The notes under the pieces were generated by a model. It made no database searches. It was not told the origin of the DNA and was given only the letters and a program-made list of their open reading frames with translations. Positions 23,482 to 36,491 of a stretch of DNA of 64,000 nt are shown piece by piece. Position 1 is the stretch's first letter. Each line of letters begins with the position of its first letter. A program made the position numbers and the translations under genes. Source of the DNA: Plasmopara viticola (Eukaryota > Oomycota > Peronosporomycetes > Peronosporales > Peronosporaceae); the NCBI GenBank assembly GCA_001695595.3, contig MBPM02000040.1, positions 62,001-126,000 on the forward strand. The letters are read 5' to 3'.

Positions 23482-23931
23482 AACTCATGCGTAATAGTTG
23501 CCACCTATTATTACACAACCTTGGTCTTTCCAAACATCCATCGCAATGCATTACAGCCGCTGCGAAATCACATCGTGTACTACTTAGCTTGTTACCGTGT
23601 ACTTTATCCATTGCAACAGACCACGAGTGACTGGCGATCTACTCTTTATTATTTCGCTGCAATCGTGTGCTTTATCGGCATCAAAGCCTTTCTGTGCTTC
23701 TTCAACTGCTGTAAGTTGCTAAAAAGATTAGAAAGCATGTTTATTGCACTACGGTCGCGTTAAAACAAGGACAGCATTAGGTTGCCCAAAAAAGATTTCG
23801 GGTGTTTTATACAAGTCGTGCATGTATAGACCACGCAGCTTAGTTAAGTGTGTAATCGGCCACAGCATAGTCCTTACTCTTAGGAGTTGTAGATGTGAGA
23901 AAGACCCTTTGAGCAAAATTGCGCATTCTTG

Positions 23932-24003
23932 GGGCCTCACCGGGAATCGAACCCGGGACCTCTCGCACCCAAAGCGAGAATCATACCACTAGACCACGAG
24001 GCC
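23932..24003 (-). tRNA. tRNA-Pro(UGG), consensus
   Basis: Exact consensus. S1 spacer, 522 bp to the next. Confidence 0.93.
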
Positions 24004-24453
24004 AACTCATGCGTAATAGTTGCCACCTATCATTACACAACCTTGGTCTTTCCAAACAGCCATCGCAATGCATTACAGCCGCTGCAAAATCACATCGTGT
24101 ACTACTTAGCTTGTTACCGTGTATTTTATCCATTGCAACAGACCACGAGTGACTGGCGATCTACTCTTTATTATTTCGCTGCAATCGTGTGCTTTATCGG
24201 CATCAAAGCCTTTCTGTGCTTCTTCAACTGCTGTAAGTTGCTAAAAAGATTAGAAAGCATGTTTATAGCACTACGGTCGCGTTAAAACAAGGACAGCATT
24301 AGGTTGCCCAAAAAAGATTTCGGGTGTTTTATACAAGTCGTGCATGTATAGACCACGCAGCTTAGTTAAGTGTGCAATCGACCACAGCATTATCCTTACT
24401 CTTAAGAGTTGTAGATGTGAGAAAGACCTTTTGAGCAAAATTGCGCATTCTTG

Positions 24454-24525
24454 GGGCCTCACCGGGAATCGAACTCGGGACCTCTCGCACCCAAAGCGAG
24501 AATCATACCACTAGACCACGAGGCC
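24454..24525 (-). tRNA. tRNA-Pro(UGG), T-stem variant
   Basis: One T-stem change gives an A52-C62 mismatch (GAACTCGGG on plus). S1 spacer, 519 bp to the next. Confidence 0.8.
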
Positions 24526-24972
24526 AACTCATGCGTAATAGTCGCCACCTATCATTACACAACCTTGGACTTTCAAACAGCCATCGCAATGCATTACAGC
24601 CGCTGCAAAATCACATCGTGTTCTACTTAGCTTGTTACCATGTATTTTATCCATTGCAACAAACCACGAGTGACTGGCGATCTACTCTTTATTATTTCGC
24701 TGCAATCGTCAGCTTTATCGGCATCAAAGCCTTTCTGTGCTTCTTCAACTGCTGTAAGTTGCTAAAAAGATTAGAAAGCATGTTTATTGCACTACGGTCG
24801 CGTTAAAACAAGGACAGCATTTGGTTGCCCAAAAAGATTTCGGGTGTTTTATACAAGTCGTGCATGTATAGACCACGCAGCTTAGTTACGTGTGCAATCG
24901 GCCACAGCATAGTCCTTACTCTTAGGAGTTGTGGATGTGAGAAGACCCTTTGAGCAAAATTGCGCTTTGTTG

Positions 24973-25044
24973 GGGCCTCACCGGGAATCGAACCCGGGAC
25001 CTCTCGCACCCAAAGCGAGAATCATACCACTAGACCACGAGGCC
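24973..25044 (-). tRNA. tRNA-Pro(UGG), consensus
   Basis: Exact consensus with a slightly different trailer (GCGCTTTG on plus) and intact TTTT. S1 spacer. Confidence 0.93.
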
Positions 25045-25494
25045 AACTCATGCGTAATAGTTGCCACCTATTATTACACAACCTTGGTCTTTCCAAACAG
25101 CCATCGCAATGCATTACAGCCGCTGCGAAATCACATCGTGTACTACTTAGCTTGTTACCGTGTATTTTATCCATTGCAACAGACCACGAGTGACTGGCGA
25201 TCTACTCTTTATTATTTCGCTGCAATCGTGTGCTTTATCGGCATCAAAGCCTTTCTGTGCTTCTTCAACTGCTGTAAGTTGCTAAAAAGATTAGAAAGCA
25301 GGTTTATTGCACTACGGTCGCGTTAAAACAAGGACAGCATTAGGTTGCCCAAAAAAGATTTCGGGTGTTTTATTCAAGTCGTGCATGTATAGACCACGCA
25401 GCTTAGTTAAGTGTGTAATCGGCCACAGCATAGTCCTTACTCTTAGGAGTTGTAGATGTGAGAAAGACCCTTTGAGCAAAATTGCGCATTCTTG

Positions 25495-25566
25495 GGGCCT
25501 CACCGGGAATCGAACCCGGGACCTCTCGCACCCAAAGCGAGAATCATACCACTAGACCACGAGGCC
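25495..25566 (-). tRNA. tRNA-Pro(UGG), consensus
   Basis: Exact consensus. S1 spacer, 519 bp to the next. Confidence 0.93.
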
Positions 25567-26013
25567 AACTCATGCGTGATTGTTGCCACCTATCATTAAA
25601 CAACCTTGGTCCATACAGCCATCGCAATGCATTACAGCCGCTGCAAAATCACATCGTGTACTACTTAGCTTGTTACCGTGTACTTTATCCATTGCAACAG
25701 ACCACGAGTGACTGGCGATCTACTCTTTATTATTTCGCTGCAATCGTGTGCTTTATCGGCATCAAAGCCTTTCTGTGCTTCTTCAACTGCTGTAAGTTGC
25801 TAAAAAGATTAGAAAGCATGTTTATTGCACTACGGTCGCGTTAAAACAAGGATAGCATTAGGTTGCCCAAAAAAAGATTTCGGGTGTTTTATTCAAGTCG
25901 TGCATGTATAGACCACGCAGCTTAGTTAAGTGTGTAATCGGCCACAGCATAGTCCTTACTCTTAGGAGTTGTAGATGTGAGAAAGACCCTTTGAGCAAAA
26001 TTGCGCATTCTTG

Positions 26014-26085
26014 GGGCCTCACCGGGAATCGAACCCGGGACCTCTCGCACCCAAAGCGAGAATCATACCACTAGACCACGAGGCC
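26014..26085 (-). tRNA. tRNA-Pro(UGG), consensus
   Basis: Exact consensus. S1 spacer, 522 bp to the next. Confidence 0.93.
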
Positions 26086-26535
26086 AACTCATGCGTGATT
26101 GTTGCCACCTATCATTAACAACCTTGGTCTTTCCATACAGCCATCGCAATGCATTACAGCCGCTGCAAAATCACATCGTGTACTACTTAGCTTGTTACCG
26201 TGTACTTTATCCATTGCAACAGACCACGAGTGACTGGCGATCTACTCTTTATTATTTCGCTGCAATCGTGTGCTTTATCGGCATCAAAGCCTTTCTGTGC
26301 TTCTTCAACTGCTGTAAGTTGCTAAAAAGATTAGAAAGCATGTTTATTGCACTACGGTCGCGTTAAAACAAGGATAGCATTAGGTTGCCCAAAAAAAGAT
26401 TTCGGGTGTTTTATTCAAGTCGTGCATGTATAGACCACGCAGCTTAGTTAAGTGTGTAATCGGCCACAGCATAGTCCTTACTCTTAGGAGTTGTAGATGT
26501 GAGAAAGACCCTTTGAGCAAAATTGCGCATTCTTG

Positions 26536-26607
26536 GGGCCTCACCGGGAATCGAACCCGGGACCTCTCGCACCCAAAGCGAGAATCATACCACTAGACCA
26601 CGAGGCC
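26536..26607 (-). tRNA. tRNA-Pro(UGG), consensus
   Basis: Exact consensus. Start of the run with fixed 523-bp pitch. Confidence 0.93.
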
Positions 26608-27058
26608 AACTCATGCGTAATTGTTGCCACCTATCATTAACTGTCCTTGGTCTTTCCAAACATCCATCGCAATGCATTACAGCCGCTGCGAAATCACATC
26701 GTGTACTACTTAGCTTGTTACCGTGTACTTTATCCATTGCAACAGACCACGAGTGACTGGCGATCTACTCTTTATTATTTCGCTGCAATCGTGTGCTTTA
26801 TCGGCATCAAAGCCTTTCTGTGCTTCTTCAACTGCTGTAAGTTGCTAAAAAGATTAGAAAGCATGTTTATTGCACTACGGTCGCGTTAAAACAAGGATAG
26901 CATTAGGTTGCCCAAAAAAAGATTTCGGGTGTTTTATTCAAGTCGTGCATGTATAGACCACGCAGCTTAGTTAAGTGTGTAATCGGCCACAGCATAGTCC
27001 TTACTCTTAGGAGTTGTAGATGTGAGAAAGACCCTTTGAGCAAAATTGCGCATTCTTG

Positions 27059-27130
27059 GGGCCTCACCGGGAATCGAACCCGGGACCTCTCGCACCCAAA
27101 GCGAGAATCATACCACTAGACCACGAGGCC
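27059..27130 (-). tRNA. tRNA-Pro(UGG), consensus
   Basis: Exact consensus. Whole unit appears identical to the next one. Confidence 0.93.
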
Positions 27131-27581
27131 AACTCATGCGTGATTGTTGCCACCTATCATTAAACAACCTTGGTCTTTCCATACAGCCATCGCAATGCAT
27201 TACAGCCGCTGCAAAATCACATCGTGTACTACTTAGCTTGTTACCGTGTACTTTATCCATTGCAACAGACCACGAGTGACTGGCGATCTACTCTTTATTA
27301 TTTCGCTGCAATCGTGTGCTTTATCGGCATCAAAGCCTTTCTGTGCTTCTTCAACTGCTGTAAGTTGCTAAAAAGATTAGAAAGCATGTTTATTGCACTA
27401 CGGTCGCGTTAAAACAAGGATAGCATTAGGTTGCCCAAAAAAAGATTTCGGGTGTTTTATTCAAGTCGTGCATGTATAGACCACGCAGCTTAGTTAAGTG
27501 TGTAATCGGCCACAGCATAGTCCTTACTCTTAGGAGTTGTAGATGTGAGAAAGACCCTTTGAGCAAAATTGCGCATTCTTG

Positions 27582-27653
27582 GGGCCTCACCGGGAATCGA
27601 ACCCGGGACCTCTCGCACCCAAAGCGAGAATCATACCACTAGACCACGAGGCC
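27582..27653 (-). tRNA. tRNA-Pro(UGG), consensus
   Basis: Exact consensus. Unit matches its left neighbour, pointing to very recent duplication. Confidence 0.93.
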
Positions 27654-28104
27654 AACTCATGCGTGATTGTTGCCACCTATCATTAAACAACCTTGGTCTT
27701 TCCATACAGCCATCGCAATGCATTACAGCCGCTGCAAAATCACATCGTGTACTACTTAGCTTGTTACCGTGTACTTTATCCATTGCAACAGACCACGAGT
27801 GACTGGCGATCTACTCTTTATTATTTCGCTGCAATCGTGTGCTTTATCGGCATCAAAGCCTTTCTGTGCTTCTTCAACTGCTGTAAGTTGCTAAAAAGAT
27901 TAGAAAGCATGTTTATTGCACTACGGTCGCGTTAAAACAAGGATAGCATTAGGTTGCCCAAAAAAAGATTTCGGGTGTTTTATTCAAGTCGTGCATGTAT
28001 AGACCACGCAGCTTAGTTAAGTGTGTAATCGGCCACAGCATAGTCCTTACTCTTAGGAGTTGTAGATGTGAGAAAGACCCTTTGAGCAAAATTGCGCATT
28101 CTTG

Positions 28105-28176
28105 GGGCCTCACCGGGAATCGAACCCGGGACCTCTCGCACCCAAAGCGAGAATCATACCACTAGACCACGAGGCC
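28105..28176 (-). tRNA. tRNA-Pro(UGG), consensus
   Basis: Exact consensus. S1 spacer, 523 bp to the next. Confidence 0.93.
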
Positions 28177-28627
28177 AACTCATGCGTGATTGTTGCCACC
28201 TATCATTAAACAACCTTGGACTTTCCATACAGCCATCGCAATGCATTACAGCCGCTGCGAAATCACATCGTGTACTACTTAGCTTGTTACCGTGTACTTT
28301 ATCCATTGCAACAGACCACGAGTGACTGGCGATCTACTCTTTATTATTTCGCTGCAATCGTGTGCTTTATCGGCATCAAAGCCTTTCTGTGCTTCTTCAA
28401 CTGCTGTAAGTTGCTAAAAAGATTAGAAAGCATGTTTATTGCACTACGGTCGCGTTAAAACAAGGATAGCATTAGGTTGCCCAAAAAAAGATTTCGGGTG
28501 TTTTATTCAAGTCGTGCATGTATAGACCACGCAGCTTAGTTAAGTGTGTAATCGGCCACAGCATAGTCCTTACTCTTAGGAGTTGTAGATGTGAGAAAGA
28601 CCCTTTGAGCAAAATTGCGCATTCTTG

Positions 28628-28699
28628 GGGCCTCACCGGGAATCGAACCCGGGACCTCTCGCACCCAAAGCGAGAATCATACCACTAGACCACGAGGCC
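28628..28699 (-). tRNA. tRNA-Pro(UGG), consensus
   Basis: Exact consensus. S1 spacer nearly identical to that after 29151, 523 bp to the next. Confidence 0.93.
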
Positions 28700-29150
28700 A
28701 ACTCATGCGTAATTGTTGCCACCTATTATTACACAACCTTGGTCTTTCCAAACATCCATCGCAATGCATTTCAGCCGCTGCGAAATCACATCGTGTACTA
28801 CTTAGCTTGTTACCGTGTACTTTATCCATTGCAACAGACCACGAGTGACTGGCGATCTACTCTTTATTATTTCGCTGCAATCGTGTGCTTTATCGGCATC
28901 AAAGCCTTTCTGTGCTTCTTCAACTGCTGTAAGTTGCTAAAAAGATTAGAAAGCATGTTTATTGCACTACGGTCGCGTTAAAACAAGGATAGCATTAGGT
29001 TGCCCAAAAAAAGATTTCGGGTGTTTTATTCAAGTCGTGCATGTATAGACCACGCAGCTTAGTTAAGTGTGTAATCGGCCACAGCATAGTCCTTACTCTT
29101 AGGAGTTGTAGATGTGAGAAAGACCCTTTGAGCAAAATTGCGCATTCTTG

Positions 29151-29222
29151 GGGCCTCACCGGGAATCGAACCCGGGACCTCTCGCACCCAAAGCGAGAAT
29201 CATACCACTAGACCACGAGGCC
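29151..29222 (-). tRNA. tRNA-Pro(UGG), consensus
   Basis: Exact consensus. Spacer has small deletions near 29448-29515, so the unit is 495 bp. Confidence 0.93.
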
Positions 29223-29645
29223 AACTCATGCGTAATTGTTGCCACCTATTATTACACAACCTTGGTCTTTCCAAACATCCATCGCAATGCATTTCAGCCG
29301 CTGCGAAATCACATCGTGTACTACTTAGCTTGTTACCGTGTACTTTATCCATTGCAACAGACCACGAGTGACTGGCGATCTACTCTTTATTATTTCGCTG
29401 CAATCGTGTGCTTTATCGGCATCAAAGCCTTTCTGTGCTTCTTCAACTCTGTAAGTTGCCATGTTTATTGCACTACGGTCGCGTTAAAACAAGGATAGCA
29501 TTAGGTTGCCTTTCGGGTGTTTTATTCAAGTCTGCATGTATAGACCACGCAGCTTAGTTAAGTGTGCAATCGACCACAGCATAGTCCTTACTCTTAAGAG
29601 TTGTAGATGTGAGAAAGACCTTTTGAGCAAAATTGCGCATTCTTG

Positions 29646-29717
29646 GGGCCTCACCGGGAATCGAATTCGGGACCTCTCGCACCCAAAGCGAGAATCATAC
29701 CACTAGACCACGAGGCC
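29646..29717 (-). tRNA. tRNA-Pro(UGG), T-stem variant
   Basis: Two adjacent T-stem changes (GAATTCGGG on plus) give two mismatches. Shares the CTTAAGAG trailer change with the unit at 24454, so the two are related. S1 spacer. Confidence 0.72.
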
Positions 29718-30166
29718 AACTCATGCGTAATAGTCGCCACCTATCATTACACAACCTTGGACTTTCAAACAGCCATCGCAATGCATTACAGCCGCTGCAA
29801 AATCACATTGTGTACTACTTAGCTTGTTACCGTGTACTTTATCTATTCCAACAGACCAAGAGTGACTGGCGATCTACTCTTTGTTATTTCGCTGCAATCG
29901 TCAGCTTTATCGGCATCAAAGCCTTTCTGTGCTTCTTCAACTGCTGTAAGTTGCTAAAAAGATTAGGGAAACATGTTTATTGCACTACGGTCCCGTTAAA
30001 ACAAGGACAGCATTTGGTTGCCCAAAAAGATTTCGGGTGTTTTATACAAGTCGTGCATGTATAGACCACGCAGCTTAGTTAAGTGTGCAATCGGCCACAG
30101 CATAGTCCTTACTCTTAGGAGTTGTAGATGTGAGAAAGACCCTTTGAGCAAAATTGCGCATTCTTG

Positions 30167-30238
30167 GGGCCTCACCGGGAATCGAACCCGGGACCTCTCG
30201 CACCCAAAGCGAGAATCATACCACTAGACCACGAGGCC
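30167..30238 (-). tRNA. tRNA-Pro(UGG), consensus
   Basis: Exact consensus. S1 spacer, 523 bp to the next. Confidence 0.93.
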
Positions 30239-30689
30239 AACTCATGCGTAATAGTTGCCACCTATTATTACACAACCTTGGTCTTTCCAAACATCCATCG
30301 CAATGCATTACAGCCGCTGCGAAATCACATCGTGTACTACTTAGCTTGTTACCGTGTATTTTATCCATTGCAACAGACCACGAGTGACTGGCGATCTACT
30401 CTTTATTATTTCGCTGCAATCGTGTGCTTTATCGGCATCAAAGCCTTTCTGTGCTTCTTCAACTGCTGTAAGTTGCTAAAAAGATTAGAAAGCATGTTTA
30501 TTGCACTACGGTCGCGTTAAAACAAGGATAGCATTAGGTTGCCCAAAAAAAGATTTCGGGTGTTTTATTCAAGTCGTGCATGTATAGACCACGCAGCTTA
30601 GTTAAGTGTGTAATCGGCCACAGCATAGTCCTTACTCTTAGGAGTTGTAGATGTGAGAAAGACCCTTTGAGCAAAATTGCGCATTCTTG

Positions 30690-30761
30690 GGGCCTCACCG
30701 GGAATCGAACCCGGGACCTCTCGCACCCAAAGCGAGAATCATACCACTAGACCACGAGGCC
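30690..30761 (-). tRNA. tRNA-Pro(UGG), consensus
   Basis: Exact consensus. S1 spacer, last of the S1 core, 522 bp to the next. Confidence 0.93.
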
Positions 30762-31211
30762 AACTCATGCGTAATTGTTGCCACCTATTATTACACAACC
30801 TTGGTCTTTCCAAACATCCATCGCAATGCATTACAGCCGCTGCGAAATCACATCGTGTACTACTTAGCTTGTTACCGTGTACTTTATCCATTGCAACAGA
30901 CCACGAGTGACTGGCGATCTACTCTTTATTATTTCGCTGCAATCGTGTGCTTTATCGGCATCAAAGCCTTTCTGTGCTTCTTCAACTGCTGTAAGTTGCT
31001 AAAAAGATCAGAAAGCATGTTTATTGCACTACGGTCGCGTTAAAACAAGGATATCATTAGGTTGCCCAAAAAATATTTTGGGTGGTTTTTTCAAGTCATG
31101 CATGTATAGACCACGCAGCTTAGTTAAGTGTGTAATCGGCCACAGCATAGTCCTTACTCTTAGGAGTTGTAGATGTGAGAAAGACCCTTTGAGCAAAATT
31201 GCGCATTCTTG

Positions 31212-31283
31212 GGGCCTCACCGGGAATCGAACCCGGGACCTCTCGCACCCAAAGCGAGAATCATACCACTAGACCACGAGGCC
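31212..31283 (-). tRNA. tRNA-Pro(UGG), consensus
   Basis: Exact consensus. Its spacer is an S1/S2 mosaic and marks the domain switch. 517 bp to the next. Confidence 0.93.
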
Positions 31284-31728
31284 AACTCATGCGTAATAGT
31301 TGCCACCTATCATTACACAACCTTGGACTTTCCAAACAGCCATCGCAATGCATTACAGCCGCTGCGAAATCACATCGTGTACTACTTAGCTTGTTACCGT
31401 GTACTTTATCCATTGCAACAGACCACGAGTGACTGGCGATCTACTCTTTATTATTTCGCTGCAACCGTCTGCTTTTCGGCATAAAGCATTGCTGTGCTTC
31501 TTCAACTGCTGTGAGTTGCTAAAAAGTTAAAAAGCATGTTTATGCACTACGGTCGCGTTAAAACAAGGACAGCATTTGGTTGCCCAAAAAGATTTCGGAT
31601 GTTTTATACAAGTCGTGCATGTATAGACCACGCAGCTTAGTTAAGTGTGCAATCGGCCACAGCATAGTCCTTACTCTTAGGAGTTGTAGATGTGAGAAAG
31701 ACCCTTTGAGCAAAATTGCGCATTCTTG

Positions 31729-31800
31729 GGGCCTCACCGGGAATCGAACCCGGGACCTCTCGCACCCAAAGCGAGAATCATACCACTAGACCACGAGGCC
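31729..31800 (-). tRNA. tRNA-Pro(UGG), consensus
   Basis: Exact consensus. First unit with a full S2 spacer, 520 bp to the next. Confidence 0.93.
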
Positions 31801-32248
31801 AACTCATGCGTAGTAGTTGCCACCTATTATTACACAACCTTGGTCTTTCCAAACATCCATCGCAATGCATTACAGCCGCTGCGAAATCACATCGTGTACT
31901 ACTTAGCTTGTTACCGTGTACTTTATCCATTGCAACAGACCACGAGTGACTGGCGATCTACTCTTTATTATTTCGCTGCAATCGTCTGCTTTTGCGGAAT
32001 TAAAGCATTGCTGCGCTTCTTCATCTGCTGTGAGTTGCTGGAAAGTTAAAAATAGCAGTATCGCACTACGGTCGCGTTAAGACAAGGACAGCATTAGGTT
32101 GCTAAAAAAATATTTTGAGTGGTTTTTTCAAGTCATGCATGTATAGACCACGCAGCTTAGTTAAGTGTGCAATCGACATCAGCATAGTCCTTACTCTTAG
32201 GAGTTGTAGATGTGAGAAAGACCCTTTGAGCAAAATTGCGCATTCTTG

Positions 32249-32320
32249 GGGCCTCACCGGGAATCGAACCCGGGACCTCTCGCACCCAAAGCGAGAATCA
32301 TACCACTAGACCACGAGGCC
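32249..32320 (-). tRNA. tRNA-Pro(UGG), consensus
   Basis: Exact consensus. S2 spacer, 523 bp to the next. Confidence 0.93.
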
Positions 32321-32771
32321 AACTCATGCGTAATTGTTGCCACCTATTATTACACAACCTTGGTCTTTCCAAACATCCATCGCAATGCATTACAGCCGCT
32401 GCGAAATCACATCGTGTACTACTTAGCTTGTTACCGTGTACTTTATCCATTGCAACAGACCACGAGTGACTGGCGATCTACTCTTTATTATTTCGCTGCA
32501 ATCGTCTGCTTTTGCGGAATTAAAGCATTGCTGTGCTTCTTCATCTGCTGTGAGTTGCTGGAAAGTTAAAAATAGCAGGTTTATCGCACTACGGTCGCGT
32601 TAAGACAAGGACAGCATTAGGTTGCTAAAAAAATATTTTGGGTGGTTTTTTCAAGTCATGCATGTATAGACCACGCAGCTTAGTTAAGTGTGCAATCGGC
32701 CACAGCATAGTCCTTACTCTTAGGAGTTGTAGATGTGAGAAAGACCCTTTGAGCAAAATTGCGCATTCTTG

Positions 32772-32843
32772 GGGCCTCACCGGGAATCGAACCCGGGACC
32801 TCTCGCACCCAAAGCGAGAATCATACCACTAGACCACGAGGCC
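32772..32843 (-). tRNA. tRNA-Pro(UGG), consensus
   Basis: Exact consensus. S2 spacer, 523 bp to the next. Confidence 0.93.
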
Positions 32844-33294
32844 AACTCATGCGTAATAGTTGCCACCTATTATTACACAACCTTGGTCTTTCCAAACAGC
32901 CATCGCAATGCATTACAGCCGCTGCGAAATCACATCGTGTACTACTTAGCTTGTTACCGTGTACTTTATCCATTGCAACAGACCACGAGTGACTGGCGAT
33001 CTACTCTTTATTATTTCGCTGCAACCGTCTGCTTTTGCGGAATTAAAGCATTGCTGCGCTTCTTCATCTGCTGTGAGTTGCTGGAAAGTTAAAAATAGCA
33101 GGTTTATCGCACTACGGTCGCGTTAAGACAAGGACAGCATTAGGTTGCTAAAAAAATATTTTGAGTGGTTTTTTCAAGTCATGCATGTATAGACCACGCA
33201 GCTTAGTTAAGTGTGCAATCGACATCAGCATAGTCCTTACTCTTAGGAGTTGTAGATGTGAGAAAGACCCTTTGAGCAAAATTGCGCATTCTTG

Positions 33295-33366
33295 GGGCCT
33301 CACCGGGAATCGAACCCGGGACCTCTCGCACCCAAAGCGAGAATCATACCACTAGACCACGAGGCC
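33295..33366 (-). tRNA. tRNA-Pro(UGG), consensus
   Basis: Exact consensus. S2 spacer, 520 bp to the next. Confidence 0.93.
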
Positions 33367-33814
33367 AACTCATGCGTAATAGTTGCCACCTATTATAACA
33401 CAACCTTGGTCTTTCCAAACAGCCATCGCAATGCATTACAGCCGCTGCGAAATCACATCGTGTACTACTTAGCTTGTTACCGTGTACTTTATCCATTGCA
33501 ACAGACCACGAGTGACTGGCGATCTACTCTTTATTATTTCGCTGCAACCGTCTGCTTTTGCGGAATTAAAGCATTGCTGCGCTTCTTCATCTGCTGTGAG
33601 TTGCTGGAAAGTTAAAAATAGCAGTATCGCACTACGGTCGCGTTAAGACAAGGACAGCATTAGGTTGCCCAAAAAAGATTTCGGGTGTTTTTTTCAAGTC
33701 ATGCATGTATAGACCACGCAGCTTAGTTAAGTGTGCAATCGACATCAGCATAGTCCTTACTCTTAGGAGTTGTAGATGTGAGAAAGACCCTTTGAGCAAA
33801 ATTGCGCATTCTTG

Positions 33815-33886
33815 GGGCCTCACCGGGAATCGAACCCGGGACCTCTCGCACCCAAAGCGAGAATCATACCACTAGACCACGAGGCC
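33815..33886 (-). tRNA. tRNA-Pro(UGG), consensus
   Basis: Exact consensus. S2 spacer, 522 bp to the next. Confidence 0.93.
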
Positions 33887-34336
33887 AACTCATGCGTAAT
33901 AGTTGCCACCTATTATTACACAACCTTGGTCTTTCCAAACAGCCATCGCAATGCATTACAGCCGCTGCGAAATCACATCGTGTACTACTTAGCTTGTTAC
34001 CGTGTACTTTATCCATTGCAACAGACCACGAGTGACTGGCGATCTACTCTTTATTATTTCGCTGCAGTCGTCTGCTTTTGCGGAATTAAAGCATTGCTGC
34101 GCTTCTTCATCTGCTGTGAGTTGCTGGAAAGTTAAAAAGAGCAGGTTTATCGCACTACGGTCGCGTTAAGACAAGGACAGCATTAGGTTGCCCAAAAAAG
34201 ATTTCGGTTGTTTTTTCATGTCATGCATGGATAGACCACGCAGCTTAGTTAAGTGTGCAATCGACCACAGCATAATCCTTACTCTAAGGAGTTGTAGATG
34301 TGAGAAAGACCCTTTGAGCAAAATTGCGCATTCTTG

Positions 34337-34408
34337 GGGCCTCACCGGGAATCGAACCCGGGACCTCTCGCACCCAAAGCGAGAATCATACCACTAGACC
34401 ACGAGGCC
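34337..34408 (-). tRNA. tRNA-Pro(UGG), consensus
   Basis: Exact consensus. S2 spacer, 522 bp to the next. Confidence 0.93.
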
Positions 34409-34858
34409 AACTCATGCGTAATAGTTGCCACCTATTATTACACAACCTTGGTCTTTCCAAACAGCCATCGCAATGCATTACAGCCGCTGCGAAATCACAT
34501 CGTGTACTACTTAGCTTGTTACCGTGTACTTTATCCATTGCAACAGACCACGAGTGACTGGCGATCTACTCTTTATTATTTCGCTGCAATCGTCTGCTTT
34601 TGCGGAATTAAAGCATTGCTGTGCTTCTTCATCTGCTGTGAGTTGCTGGAAAGTTAAAAAAGCAGGTTTATCGCACTACGGTCGTGTTAAGACAAGGACA
34701 GCATTAGGTTGCCCAAAAAAGATTTCGGGTGTTTTTTTCAAGTCATGCATGTATAGACCACGCAGCTTAGTTAAGTGTGCAATCGACATCAGCATAGTCC
34801 TTACTCTTAGGAGTTGTAGATGTGAGAAAGACCCTTTGAGCAAAATTGCGCATTCTTG

Positions 34859-34930
34859 GGGCCTCACCGGGAATCGAACCCGGGACCTCTCGCACCCAAA
34901 GCGAGAATCATACCACTAGACCACGAGGCC
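34859..34930 (-). tRNA. tRNA-Pro(UGG), consensus
   Basis: Exact consensus. S2 spacer, 523 bp to the next. Confidence 0.93.
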
Positions 34931-35381
34931 AACTCATGCGTAATAGTTGCCACCTATCATTACACAACCTTGAACTTTCCAAACAGCCATCGCAATGCAT
35001 TACAGCCGCTGCAAAATCACATCGTGTACTACTTAGCTTGTTACCGTGTACTTTATCCATTGCAACAGACCACGAGTGACTGGCGATCTACTCTTTATTA
35101 TTTCGCTGCAATCGTCTGCTTTTGCGGAATTAAAGCATTGCTGTGCTTCTTCATCTGCTGTGAGTTGCTGGAAAGATAAAAAGAGCAGGTTTATAGCACT
35201 ACGGTCGCGTTAAGACAAGGACAGCATTAGGTTGCCCAAAAAAGATTTCGGGTGTTTTTTTCAAGTCGTGCATGTATAGACCACGCAGCTTAGTTAAGTG
35301 TGCAATCGACCACAGCATAGTCCTTACTCTTAGGAGTTGTAGATGTGAGAAAGACCCTTTGAGCAAAATTGCGCATTCTTG

Positions 35382-35453
35382 GGGCCTCACCGGGAATCGA
35401 ACCCGGGACCTCTCGCACCCAAAGCGAGAATCATACCACTAGACCACGAGGCC
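35382..35453 (-). tRNA. tRNA-Pro(UGG), consensus
   Basis: Exact consensus. S2 spacer with small losses near 35640-35670, 519 bp to the next. Confidence 0.93.
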
Positions 35454-35900
35454 AACTCATGCGTAATAGTTGCCACCTATTATAACACAACCTTGGTCTT
35501 TCCAAACAGCCATCGCAATGCATTACAGCCGCTGCGAAATCACATCGTGTACTACTTAGCTTGTTACCGTGTATTTTATCCATTGCAACAGACCACGAGT
35601 GACTGGCGATCTACTCTTTATTATTTCGCTGCAGTCGTCACTTTTGCGGAATTAAAGCATTGCTGCTTCTTCATCTGCTGTGAGTTGCTGGAAAGTTAAA
35701 AAGAGCAGGTTTATAGCACTACGGTCGCGTTAAAACAAGGACAGCATTAGGTTGCCCAAAAAAGATTTCGGGTGTTTTTTCAAGTCATGCATGTATAGAC
35801 CACGCAGCTTAGTTAAGTGTGCAATCGACCACAGCATAGTCCTTACTCTTAGGAGTTGTAGATGTGAGAAAGACCCTTTGAGCAAAATTGCGCATTCTTG

Positions 35901-35972
35901 GGGCCTCACCGGGAATCGAACCCGGGACCTCTCGCACCCAAAGCGAGAATCATACCACTAGACCACGAGGCC
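35901..35972 (-). tRNA. tRNA-Pro(UGG), consensus
   Basis: Exact consensus. S2 spacer, 519 bp to the next. Confidence 0.93.
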
Positions 35973-36419
35973 AACTCATGCAATAGTTGCCACCTATTAT
36001 ACACAACCTTGGTCTTTCCAAACAGCCATCGCAATGCATTACAGCCGCTGCGAAATCACATCGTGTACTACTTAGCTTGTTACCGTGTACTTTATCCATT
36101 GCAACAGACCACGAGTGACTGGCGATCTACTCTTTATTATTTCGCTGCAATCGTCCACTTTTGCGGAATTAAAGCATTGCTGCGCTTCTTCATCTGCTGT
36201 GAGTTGCTGGAAAGTTAAAAAGAGCAGGTTTATCGCACTACGGTCGCGTCAAACAAGGACAGCATTAGGTTGCCCAAAAAAGATTTCGGGTGTTTTATTC
36301 AAGTCGTGCATGTATAGACCACGCAGCTTAGTTAAGTGTGCAATCGACCACAGCATAATCCTTACTCTTAGGAGTTGTAGATGTGAGAAAGACCCTTTGA
36401 GCAAAATTGCGCATTCTTG

Positions 36420-36491
36420 GGGCCTCACCGGGAATCGAACCCGGGACCTCTCGCACCCAAAGCGAGAATCATACCACTAGACCACGAGGCC
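36420..36491 (-). tRNA. tRNA-Pro(UGG), consensus
   Basis: Exact consensus. S2 spacer, 522 bp to the next. Confidence 0.93.

Larger units (their letters stand above)
16806..31211 (-). repeat. Homogeneous S1 core of the array
   Basis: 28 tRNAs (16806 to 30690), of which all but two match the consensus exactly; nearly all spacers are subtype S1. Units from 26536 to 29151 have an invariant 523-bp pitch. Exceptions are S2-like spacers after 17850 and 19936, a 359-bp unit at 23051 and a 495-bp unit at 29151. Confidence 0.9.
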
